Shown: positions 12,567-18,970 of the stretch, piece after piece
Layout: the number at the start of each line of letters is the position of its first letter
Position numbering within the stretch: position 1 is the stretch's first letter
DNA from: a bacterium
GTDB taxonomy: Bacteria > Lindowbacteria > 2-12-FULL-62-27
DNA: 18,970 nucleotides
Direction: 5' to 3'
Assembly (NCBI GenBank): GCA_016202645.1
Contig: JACQOF010000001.1
Span: 1-18,970 of the forward strand
Translations under genes and position numbers: made by a program
The notes under the pieces: generated by a model
What the model was told of the DNA's origin: nothing
Databases searched by the model: none
The model's input: only the letters and a program-made list of their open reading frames with translations

Positions 12567-14813
12567 CTGCATGGCCTTGAGCCGCGCAAAGCGCCTGTCA
12601 ACTTCGGACTGGATCTCGGCGGCGAGGCCGGCGTAGGGTTCCGAAGCGAGGTGGCGAAATGCGCCGCCGAGTTTGGCGAGGAATGATTTCACCTGGACTT
12701 TGGTCTGTTTTTGTTCCGGGTCGTGGTTGATCCGCGTGATGCCGTTTTCGATTTCGTAGATCGGAAAGAGGCATGACTCGACCGCGAGTTTCGCGCTTTC
12801 CGGACCCGCCGCCGCCTCCATGCCCCAGTTGAGCGGGCAGACCGAAAAGACCTTCCCGAACACAAAATGCCCCTCCCGGACCATCTTCTGACTCTTGTGC
12901 GCCTTGTTGATGAAATCAACCGGAAAGGTCTCGACCGCCTGAAAGAGATACCGGGCGTGCGTGCCGCGCAGAATTTCGATGATGTCCTTGTGATGCGTGA
13001 GTTTCCCGGCCTGTTTCGGCCCGAGCCGTGCGTTCGAGCATATCTGGCCCTTGATCCCGGTGTAGCAGAGCTGGCCGCCGGTGTTCATGTAGCCTTTGTT
13101 GTCGTACTCGATCATGATGAACGGGTCGTCCCGGAGAGCCGCGCCGATCACCTGATCCATCCCGATGTCGTCCCCGCCGTCGCCGGTCACGACGATGACC
13201 GTGACCTCGCCGGACAATTTGCCCTGGCGACGAAATCGCTCGATCATTTTCACGACGCCGGTGGCAGTCGACGCGCCGTTGTGAAACAGATTGTGGAAGT
13301 AGGGGACCTTGAAGCTGGTGTTCGGAAACCCCGTCGTCACGATCATGCCGCACCCGGTATTGAAAATCAGGACGACCTGGCCCTCGATCGCGCGCAGAAA
13401 CAAACTCAAATTCGAAAAGATCCCGCAGCCCGGGCACGCGCTGTGCTGGGCGATCCGGTCGGGCATGACGAGGATGTCTTTGAGGGAAAGTTTCTCCTTG
13501 CCGCCGTTTCGGCCGATGCGGAGGTCTTCCGGGTTTAGAGGGCAGAATTTCAGTCGGTCGCCCCCCTCACCCTGCCGATCCCCGGCCCACGCCCCATGGT
13601 AGGACTTGATCGCCCGTTCTTCAGCCGGAACGTCGGGATACCGCGCCGCCACGTCAAATAGATGCAGGGCGTCTTCCTCGGTGAAGGAAAGACCGCCGAG
13701 GCCGTAGGTTCTCTGAAGAATTTTCGCGCGGGATCCCTCCCGCTGGAGGGCCGCGCCGATTTCGTTGGCGAGGAAATTGCCGGCGCCGTACTGCGAGACC
13801 CGTTCGGCGACCAGGATCGTGTTGGCGCCGCCGAGCGCATCCGTGATTTCGCTTTCCGGAAAGGGCCGGAGCACTGTCGGCATCACCAGCCGCGCGGGAT
13901 TTCCCGAGGACTCGAGCCGTTCCACCGCGAGTTTGGCGGTTTCGCCGGCGCTGTTCAGAATCACCATCGCGGCGCGGGCGGTGCGAGGGCCAAGTGTTTG
14001 GAGAAAATCGTATTTCCGGCCCGAGAGGTCCGCGTATTCCTGAAAAATGGCCGGAATCGCGCGCGCCGCCTTTTCCATTTTTTTCTCGATCTGAACCTTC
14101 GCGTTGATCAGATCGTCGTTCATGTAGGAGCCGAAAGTTTTGGGGTCGTCAAAATCGAGCAGGGTCGGCCGGCGCGTTGGGGGCGGATCGCTGAGAAAGC
14201 GCCGGACGGGTTCCGCGTCGGAGAACACGCTGATTTTCCGGACCGCGTGTGACGTGTGAAATCCGTCGTAGGCGACGATGGCCGGCAAGCCCGTTTCTTC
14301 CGCGGCTTTGAGCGCGATGAGATTGAGATCGTAGATGGCCTGAACGGTGGACGCGCAGAAGATCATCCAGCCCCAGCCGAGGGATTGGGCCAGGTCGTCG
14401 TGGCTGTTTTTGATGTTGAGGGGGGCGGAAACCGCGCGGGTGGAGAGATTCATCACGACCGGCAGGCCCAGTCCGCTGATCACGGGCATCTGCTCGGCTT
14501 TCAGCAAAAGTCCGTTGGCGCTGGTGACGTCGACGGCGCGTCCCCCGGCGATCGCCATCCCGGTGACGATCCCCGCGACCGCCAGCTCGCTCGTTCCGAT
14601 CACAAACTCCATGTCCGTTTCGCCGGCCGCGACGGCTTCGCTCACGGCCTCGCCGACGTCGGTGGATGGCGTGATCGGGTAATACCCCTCGCCGTCGTAT
14701 CCGGCGTGAAGGATGGCCCGCGCGGCGGCGTGGTTGCCGTCGCAGACGCAGGAGATTTGTTGGTTCGAGGTTCGAGGTTCGAGGTCCGAGGGGTTCAGCC
14801 CTTTCGTTTTCAT
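12549..14813 (-). CDS. Pyruvate:ferredoxin oxidoreductase, fused alpha and beta subunits
   Basis: 754 residues joining alpha and beta modules that are separate in four-subunit enzymes. Alpha: pyrophosphate-binding YPITPS (45-50), DVTSANGLLL (95-104), YDGFHTSHAVRKI (182-194), then domain II (VILNSAGETAKLA and VAERVSQYGAGN). Beta: CPGCG with C460 and C463, TGCG with C488, thiamine-diphosphate site GDGGDDIGMDQ (544-554), EYDNKGYMNTGGQ (569-581), and C659 in SVCPLNWG. The four cysteines match the proximal [4Fe-4S] ligands of PorB. The enzyme would convert pyruvate and CoA to acetyl-CoA, CO2 and reduced ferredoxin; another 2-oxoacid is possible, but the acetate kinase neighbour favours pyruvate. 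ATG at 14813 overlaps the gamma-delta stop as ATGA; an upstream extension to 15269 lies inside that gene and is rejected. Residues 8-17 (PSDLEPRTSN) are encoded by a TTCGAGG array. Confidence 0.93.
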   Translation of the reverse strand: MKTKGLNPSDLEPRTSNQQISCVCDGNHAAARAILHAGYDGEGYYPITPSTDVGEAVSEAVAAGETDMEFVIGTSELAVAGIVTGMAIAGGRAVDVTSANGLLLKAEQMPVISGLGLPVVMNLSTRAVSAPLNIKNSHDDLAQSLGWGWMIFCASTVQAIYDLNLIALKAAEETGLPAIVAYDGFHTSHAVRKISVFSDAEPVRRFLSDPPPTRRPTLLDFDDPKTFGSYMNDDLINAKVQIEKKMEKAARAIPAIFQEYADLSGRKYDFLQTLGPRTARAAMVILNSAGETAKLAVERLESSGNPARLVMPTVLRPFPESEITDALGGANTILVAERVSQYGAGNFLANEIGAALQREGSRAKILQRTYGLGGLSFTEEDALHLFDVAARYPDVPAEERAIKSYHGAWAGDRQGEGGDRLKFCPLNPEDLRIGRNGGKEKLSLKDILVMPDRIAQHSACPGCGIFSNLSLFLRAIEGQVVLIFNTGCGMIVTTGFPNTSFKVPYFHNLFHNGASTATGVVKMIERFRRQGKLSGEVTVIVVTGDGGDDIGMDQVIGAALRDDPFIMIEYDNKGYMNTGGQLCYTGIKGQICSNARLGPKQAGKLTHHKDIIEILRGTHARYLFQAVETFPVDFINKAHKSQKMVREGHFVFGKVFSVCPLNWGMEAAAGPESAKLAVESCLFPIYEIENGITRINHDPEQKQTKVQVKSFLAKLGGAFRHLASEPYAGLAAEIQSEVDRRFARLKAMQSTGLA
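14764..14791. repeat. TTCGAGG heptamer array inside the alpha-beta gene
   Basis: Four consecutive units: TTCGAGG three times, then TCCGAGG. It is read on the minus strand as SDLEPRTSN within the first 20 codons of the oxidoreductase, before the first conserved motif. The reading frame is kept. In size and periodicity it is like the intergenic arrays at 486-543 and 7234-7311. Confidence 0.85.
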
Positions 14814-15919
14814 GGAGCTGTCAGCGCCTTTCCTTTTTTCGTTTCCGGGCAGACCGACACACAGCGCATGCAGGCTTTGCAGTAGGCGGCGTCTACGCCA
14901 GTCATTTTGTTTTCCCGCCAGATCAGCGCGCCGGGATCCGGGCAGACAGTCAGACATAGAACGCAGTCGATGCAGGCGGCGCGGTTGAAGGCGGGCGGCG
15001 GCGACAGCGACCGGCGCGATCCCGGTTTGGGGACGATCAGCGAATCGGCCGCGCGGACGGTTCCGCCGTCCAGCATTGTTTCGTAGCCGATCCGGGATTG
15101 AATGGGCCGGGGCGGCCGGAGGGCGTAGCGTCCGTCCGGGTCGATCCGCCGCGTCTGGACGCCGTCCCGGGCCGCCCGGAACGCCGCGAGATTGGCCTCG
15201 GACTGCCTGGGCCATTTTTTGACGATCGGTTCCTCCAGCGCCTCGTCGGGGAATCCGATCACGCGGCACAGCTGGGCTAGAAGCGGCATATTGAGTCGCG
15301 ACCGCGTGGCGCGGGCGATGCCGGCGGCGTCGAGGAGATGGAGCGTGCCGCTGTGCAGTTCAAGGAGGTCGCGGATTTCGTCGAAGGGCCGCGTGGTGTT
15401 CACGATGACCGAGGCGTTTTCGCGAAGGCCTTCGGTCAGGCGAAGCGGCCGGACCAGCTCGGGATGGAACACGACCAGAATGTGGGGCATCCGGGTCGGG
15501 CCGCTCGTCCGGATGGGAGACTGGGTGTCGGTCAGGCGGATGGAGACGTCGGTTGGCGTCCCGGTTTTTTCGGAGCCGTACTTCGCGTCGAGCCCGCCGT
15601 CCAGGCCGATTTGATTGACCGCCACGTCGAAGAGCAATTTCGCGGCGGTGTTCGCGCCGTCGCCGCCAAGACCCGACATCAGGATACTGCAGATGCCGCG
15701 GTCGCTCCGGTAGGGCAGTTCGTACGGCCCGGACTTGGGCACGATCTGACCCTCCTCCGGAAAGAGCGGGCACACGCCGGGCTGACAGGCGTCGATCCGC
15801 GTCAGGCACCGGTACTGAACGGAAACGCCACGAGGCCCGTTGACGCGGACTTCGGTGATCTCCACCGGAAGTCCCGTGAAGGGGCAGACGTGCCAGGTCC
15901 GGCCGGGGGCGCTGATCAT
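14810..15919 (-). CDS. Pyruvate:ferredoxin oxidoreductase, fused gamma and delta subunits with an extra N-terminal cysteine segment
   Basis: 369 residues from ATG at 15919, which overlaps the acetate kinase stop as ATGA. The gamma domain begins at about residue 80 (SGLGGDGANTAAKLL) and continues through AKYGSEKTGTPTDVSIRL and LVVFHPEL. The delta module at the C-terminus has two complete CxxCxxCxxxCP ferredoxin motifs: C316, C319, C322, C326 and C347, C350, C353, C357, binding two [4Fe-4S] clusters that carry electrons to external ferredoxin. The first 55 residues are unusual: C12, C38, C45 and C50 (spacing x25, x6, x4) form a possible metal site not standard in gamma subunits. With the downstream alpha-beta protein it makes up all PFOR domains. 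The fusion order gamma-delta plus alpha-beta totals 1,123 residues, near the length of single-chain PFOR (about 1,170). Confidence 0.9.
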   Translation of the reverse strand: MISAPGRTWHVCPFTGLPVEITEVRVNGPRGVSVQYRCLTRIDACQPGVCPLFPEEGQIVPKSGPYELPYRSDRGICSILMSGLGGDGANTAAKLLFDVAVNQIGLDGGLDAKYGSEKTGTPTDVSIRLTDTQSPIRTSGPTRMPHILVVFHPELVRPLRLTEGLRENASVIVNTTRPFDEIRDLLELHSGTLHLLDAAGIARATRSRLNMPLLAQLCRVIGFPDEALEEPIVKKWPRQSEANLAAFRAARDGVQTRRIDPDGRYALRPPRPIQSRIGYETMLDGGTVRAADSLIVPKPGSRRSLSPPPAFNRAACIDCVLCLTVCPDPGALIWRENKMTGVDAAYCKACMRCVSVCPETKKGKALTAP

Positions 15920-17019
15920 TTGACTGTCTCCCGCGCGATCATGAGTTCCTCGTTGGTCGGGATCACCCACAGGGCGATCTTCGACCGCCCGGTCGAGATC
16001 AGACGTTCCCCCGCGCCGCGCGCGTTCGATGCCGGGTCAATCCGCGCGCCGGCGAACCCGAGGCCGGCGGCGACCTCGGACCGGACCCTTGAACTGTTCT
16101 CGCCGACGCCGGCCGTGAAGACGATCGCGTCGGCTCCGTTCAGGGCCACGAGATACGACCCGATGAATTTTTTAATCTGATACACGTGCACGTCCAGCGC
16201 CAGCTGGGCCCGCGCGTGGCCTTTCTCCGCCGCCGCTTCGAGGATCCGGATGTCGTCGGAAAGTCCGGACAGGCCGAAGAGCCCGCTCTTTTTGTTCAGC
16301 AAATCCACGATCGCCTTGTATCCGAGTTTCTCCTTCTCCATCAGAAACTCGACGATCGCCGGATCGATCGTGCCGGACCTCGTCCCCATGATGACGCCCT
16401 GCAGGGGACTCATGCCCATCGACGTGTCGATCGACCGCCCGCAACAGACCGCCGCGATGGATGTGCCCGATCCGATGTGGCAGGTGATGAGTTTGAGTTT
16501 TCGAAGCGGCCGGGCCATGAGGACGGCACAGCGCTGGGCGACATACTGGTGGGACATGCCGTGAAATCCATACCGCCGGATGTTGTGTTTGGCCGAGAGG
16601 TCGTAGGGCAGTCCGTACAAGTAGGCCTGCGGCGGCATGTCGCGGTGGAAACCGGTATCGAAAACCGCGACATGATCGGCGTCGGGCAGGAGTCTTCGCA
16701 TGAGCCGGATGCCGGCCGCCGCCGGCGGGTTGTGAAGAGGCGCAAACCCGGCGCAGTAGTCGATGTCCGAAAGGACCTCCTCCGAGACGATGGCGCTCGA
16801 TCCGTACTTGGGCCCGCCATGAACGACGCGATGCCCGACGGCCGAGAGGGTCTGGATCGGAATGGTTCTGCGGATGTGCGCCAGCATGCGTTTCGCGGAC
16901 GCGGCGGCACCCTTCGCGCCAAACTCGATGTGGCCGCGGAGCAGGGACCGCTCCGTCCGCATCTCGAAGACTTTATACTTTAGAGTCGAGCTTCCAAAGT
17001 TCACAACGAGCGTGCGCAT
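15916..17019 (-). CDS. ackA: Acetate kinase
   Basis: 367 residues of the ASKHA acetokinase family, which makes ATP and acetate from acetyl phosphate and ADP. Active-site motifs are intact: VVNFGSSTLKYKVF with Asn7, GHRVVHGG with Arg64, FDTGFH with Asp121, YGFHGMSH with His153, CHIGSGTSIAA (phosphate loop), GTRSGTIDP with Arg214, GVGENSS, and TNEEL with the Mg-binding Glu357. It is about 30 residues shorter than the usual 395-400, mostly in loops after the first strands. A good ribosome site, GGGAGGGGAG, ends 10 nt before the ATG at 17019. It is first in an operon with both oxidoreductase genes, which suits fermentative acetate formation; phosphotransacetylase must be encoded elsewhere. Propionate or butyrate kinase is a weaker alternative. 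Confidence 0.94.
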   Translation of the reverse strand: MRTLVVNFGSSTLKYKVFEMRTERSLLRGHIEFGAKGAAASAKRMLAHIRRTIPIQTLSAVGHRVVHGGPKYGSSAIVSEEVLSDIDYCAGFAPLHNPPAAAGIRLMRRLLPDADHVAVFDTGFHRDMPPQAYLYGLPYDLSAKHNIRRYGFHGMSHQYVAQRCAVLMARPLRKLKLITCHIGSGTSIAAVCCGRSIDTSMGMSPLQGVIMGTRSGTIDPAIVEFLMEKEKLGYKAIVDLLNKKSGLFGLSGLSDDIRILEAAAEKGHARAQLALDVHVYQIKKFIGSYLVALNGADAIVFTAGVGENSSRVRSEVAAGLGFAGARIDPASNARGAGERLISTGRSKIALWVIPTNEELMIARETVK

Positions 17020-17112
17020 GGTAATGGAAACTCCCCTCCCGTTTTTGGATACGCCAATGTATGGAAACCTGCAGAATCCGCGCCAGCCCCGCGCATTTCC
17101 GGGAAATGATTC

Positions 17113-17118
17113 ATTATA
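17113..17118 (-). promoter_or_regulatory. Candidate -10 box for the ackA-PFOR operon
   Basis: A perfect TATAAT on the minus strand lies about 93 nt upstream of the ackA start in the only AT-rich part of the 202-nt intergenic gap (17020-17221). The matching -35 region (17136-17141, TCCTAA) is poor, so an activator or another sigma factor may be involved, or the match is chance. Confidence 0.4.
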
Positions 17119-17190
17119 ACTGGATCGTCAGTATGTTAGGAGACTTGGGGTCCGGAGCGGGTTATGGCCGAAGTGTATCGAAACATGACA

Positions 17191-17212
17191 ACCTGAGGTC
17201 AGGTGAACACCT
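17191..17212. other. Two overlapping perfect dyads after the hybrid kinase gene
   Basis: ACCTGA-GG-TCAGGT (17191-17204) and AGGTG-AA-CACCT (17201-17212) share four bases, so only one can form at a time in RNA. They lie 10 nt past the kinase stop and upstream of the ackA -10 box. No T-run follows. They could be a weak terminator or an operator; chance is also possible. Confidence 0.3.
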
Positions 17213-17221
17213 TTCCGACGA

Positions 17222-18745
17222 TCACCCGGACCGGGCGTGGCGGAGGAGCGCCTCGATCAATTCGGCTTTTCGGAAGGGCTTGGTGAGGACGGTGATGGAG
17301 GGTTCCAGAGAGGACGGCGCGAGACCGGTCATCAATATGAAATGACGCGCCTCGGCGCGCTTCTGGTCAGTCAAATATCGATACAGCTCCATTCCGTATT
17401 TCCGGTTCATGTAATAATCGCAAAGGACCACCTCAAATGTTTCTTGATCCAAACAGCGGACGGCTTCATCGACGCATTCGGCCGGGACGGCCCGGCCGCC
17501 GCGGCTTTCGATCGCCCGGACGCAGCTTTCCCGAAGGCCTTCGTCGTCGTCCACGACCAGAACTCGAAAGCCGGCGGGGAGGCGGTCCGGGGATTCGGAT
17601 CCTGAGCCTTCAACACCCGCCGTTTTGCGGTTGGCGGAGACCGGCAGATGAAACGTCAGGACGGCGCCGCCGCCCGGACGGTTGGCGGCCTGGATGGTTC
17701 CGCCGTGCGCTTTGACGATTCCGGCCGCGACGGACAGCCCCAGCCCCGTGCCTTTGCCCTCCTCCTTGGTCGAGAAGAACGGGTCGAAGATTTTGTCGAT
17801 GGCCGCCGGGGGAATGCCCGTGCCTCTATCGGCGACGGAAGTCTGTATCCGGAAGTCTTTTTCCTCAACGCGGATTTCAATGGTTCCGCCGGCCGGGATG
17901 GCGTCCCTGGCGTTCGCGATCAGATTCATGAGGACTTGCTCGATCTGGTCGGCGTCGGCGGAAATGGCCGGAAGACTGCCGGCGATGTCCGTTTTGAGTT
18001 CGATGTGACGCAGATGAAGGTCATTGGCCGCCATTCGAACGGCGCGCTGAACGATATCGTCCATGCGGACCTCGGCGAGGGCGGGCGACGTCGGCCGCGA
18101 GTAGACGAGAAGATCCTTGACGATCTTGGATCCCTTGACGGCCTGGTTCAAAATAATGCCCGCCTCATCGCCCCGGGTTTCCCCGTCGCGGATCGTCTCC
18201 GCCATGGCCATGACCACACCCAGGATGTTGTTGATTTCGTGGGCGACGCCGCCCGCCAGCCGCCCGACCGCCTCCAGCTTCTGGGACTGCCAGAGCTGGG
18301 ATTCCTTTTCCTGGATCATCTGTTCGGCCTGTTTTCGCCGCGTGATGTCAACGATGGAGGCCAGAACCAGCGTTTCCCCGGACGGGCCTTTCAGCGTGGT
18401 CAGGCCGATCTCGACCGGAATCTCCGTCCCGTCCTTCCGGCGCGCGTAGAGGTCGCGGCCGGCGCCCATCGGCCGGGTGGAGGGGTTGGCCTCAAATTCG
18501 CGGCGGTACTCGGAATGCCGGCCCCGCACCCGGTCCGGCACCAGCAGATCAATGGACTGCCCGATCAGTTCCGCCTGGGAATAGCCGAACAGAATCTCCG
18601 CCTGTTGGTTGGCGAAAATCATTTTCCCGGCCGTGTCGGCCATGAGGATCGCGTAGGGCGAAGACTCGACCACCGCGCGAAATCGCGCTTCCGCATGTTG
18701 TCGATCTGTCCGGCCCGTGCCCGGCCCCGATGATTCCCCGTCCAT
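17222..18745 (-). CDS. Soluble PAS hybrid sensor histidine kinase with C-terminal receiver
   Basis: From ATG at 18745 the product has 507 residues. Domains in order: PAS with PAC (about 19-138; FRAVVESSPYAILMAD, ending IVDITRRKQAE), short coiled linker, HisKA with phospho-acceptor His169 (LAGGVAHEINNILG), HATPase with N box NLIANARDA (274-282), DRGTGIPP, FDPFFSTK and GKGTGLGLS (331-338), then a CheY-like receiver (394-507) with DDD (399-401), Asp443 in LCDYYM and Lys489 in TKPF. No membrane helix is seen, so the signal is cytosolic and sensed by the PAS domain; no haem or flavin signature can be read. No separate response regulator lies beside it, so output goes through a phosphorelay encoded elsewhere. 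A TTG at 18832 would add 29 residues; the ATG is preferred. It is transcribed toward ackA with a 202-nt gap and may or may not control it. Confidence 0.92.
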   Translation of the reverse strand: MDGESSGPGTGRTDRQHAEARFRAVVESSPYAILMADTAGKMIFANQQAEILFGYSQAELIGQSIDLLVPDRVRGRHSEYRREFEANPSTRPMGAGRDLYARRKDGTEIPVEIGLTTLKGPSGETLVLASIVDITRRKQAEQMIQEKESQLWQSQKLEAVGRLAGGVAHEINNILGVVMAMAETIRDGETRGDEAGIILNQAVKGSKIVKDLLVYSRPTSPALAEVRMDDIVQRAVRMAANDLHLRHIELKTDIAGSLPAISADADQIEQVLMNLIANARDAIPAGGTIEIRVEEKDFRIQTSVADRGTGIPPAAIDKIFDPFFSTKEEGKGTGLGLSVAAGIVKAHGGTIQAANRPGGGAVLTFHLPVSANRKTAGVEGSGSESPDRLPAGFRVLVVDDDEGLRESCVRAIESRGGRAVPAECVDEAVRCLDQETFEVVLCDYYMNRKYGMELYRYLTDQKRAEARHFILMTGLAPSSLEPSITVLTKPFRKAELIEALLRHARSG

Positions 18746-18816
18746 AACGGGGGCATTCAACCATATTCCGAAGGTGTACCGCAAAAAATCTCCGTCGAGG
18801 GGGGCATTCTGACACG

Positions 18817-18846
18817 TTGACAATTTCGACAAATGTCATCTATAAA
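18817..18846 (+). promoter_or_regulatory. Strong sigma-70-like promoter pointing to the right edge
   Basis: A perfect TTGACA (18817-18822), an 18-nt spacer and TATAAA (18841-18846, five of six). A dyad TGACA-N11-TGTCA (18818-18822 and 18834-18838) overlaps the -35 and spacer and could be an operator. Transcription would start near 18853, leaving about 30 nt before the ATG at 18884. Confidence 0.6.
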
Positions 18847-18883
18847 AAGACCTGTAAAGGGGAACAGACTACCCCCGCCGCCC

Positions 18884-18970
18884 ATGAAAGGGCGAGATGC
18901 GCTTGATGTGGACCGGGCGTCGACGGTGGACATTGTCGAATCGCCGGGAAAGCTCCCCGAAGGGATCGCA
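18884..18970 (+). CDS. 5' end of an unidentified gene (partial)
   Basis: An open frame runs from ATG at 18884 to the window edge (29 codons, beginning MKGRDALDVDRASTVDIVES) with GC-rich third positions like the other genes. It sits about 38 nt downstream of the strong promoter at 18817-18846, which supports this start. The frame also stays open upstream to an ATG at 18833 (17 more codons, through RLPPPP), but that start would lie within the promoter. No family is recognisable from so little sequence. It is divergent from the hybrid kinase gene, so the two may share a control region. Confidence 0.45.
   Translation, partial: MKGRDALDVDRASTVDIVESPGKLPEGIA

Noticed and set aside
14814-15269. N-terminal extension of the alpha-beta oxidoreductase to 15269
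   Set aside because: This part lies entirely within the gamma-delta gene in another frame; the ATGA overlap at 14810-14813 gives a natural start.

Overview
The window is GC-rich bacterial chromosome carrying ordinary housekeeping genes of an apparently anaerobic, fermentative bacterium (ferredoxin-dependent pyruvate oxidation coupled to acetate kinase), one giant secreted surface-type protein, and an unusual density of short-unit palindromic repeats between and inside genes. The taxon cannot be fixed from sequence alone. Lamin-tail-domain secreted giants plus dispersed arrays of 7-9 nt units remind me of uncultured candidate phyla (for example Omnitrophota- or Elusimicrobiota-like genomes), but this is an impression, not evidence.

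Layout. 1-53 is the 3' end of a probable BrnA-type antitoxin. 54-695 holds no convincing gene and contains a heptamer repeat array. 696-1631 carries two retropepsin-like aspartic protease genes on the minus strand; the first has lost its C-terminal strand to a GC-rich palindromic repeat. Divergent from them, 1664-7231 encodes a ~1,850-residue exported protein with two lamin-tail domains, Ig/FN3-like segments and a C-terminal DUF11-like domain, strikingly rich in Asp-Thr/Asp-Ser dipeptides. A 36-bp-stem palindrome fills the 91-nt gap to the convergent methionine operon.

7323-10908 (minus strand) is metX, a cupin gene, metY and a YccU-like CoA-binding protein gene: homoserine acetylation, then sulfhydrylation to homocysteine. 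A second long palindrome separates metX from a divergent CapD/FlaA1-like nucleotide-sugar dehydratase gene (11097-12566) that lacks the usual membrane helices.

12549-17019 (minus strand) is a tightly coupled operon with two ATGA overlaps: acetate kinase, a gamma-delta subunit of pyruvate:ferredoxin oxidoreductase with an extra N-terminal four-cysteine segment, and an alpha-beta fusion. Together they would turn pyruvate into acetyl-CoA and reduced ferredoxin, and make ATP from acetyl phosphate; phosphotransacetylase is not in the window. 17222-18745 is a soluble PAS hybrid histidine kinase. A strong sigma-70-like promoter at the right edge points outward to a gene cut by the window end.

No rRNA, tRNA, CRISPR array, insertion sequence or prophage was seen. 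The strongest leads for something new are the DT/DS-rich giant protein beside the retropepsin pair, and the recurring palindromic arrays, each built from a different 7-9 nt unit.
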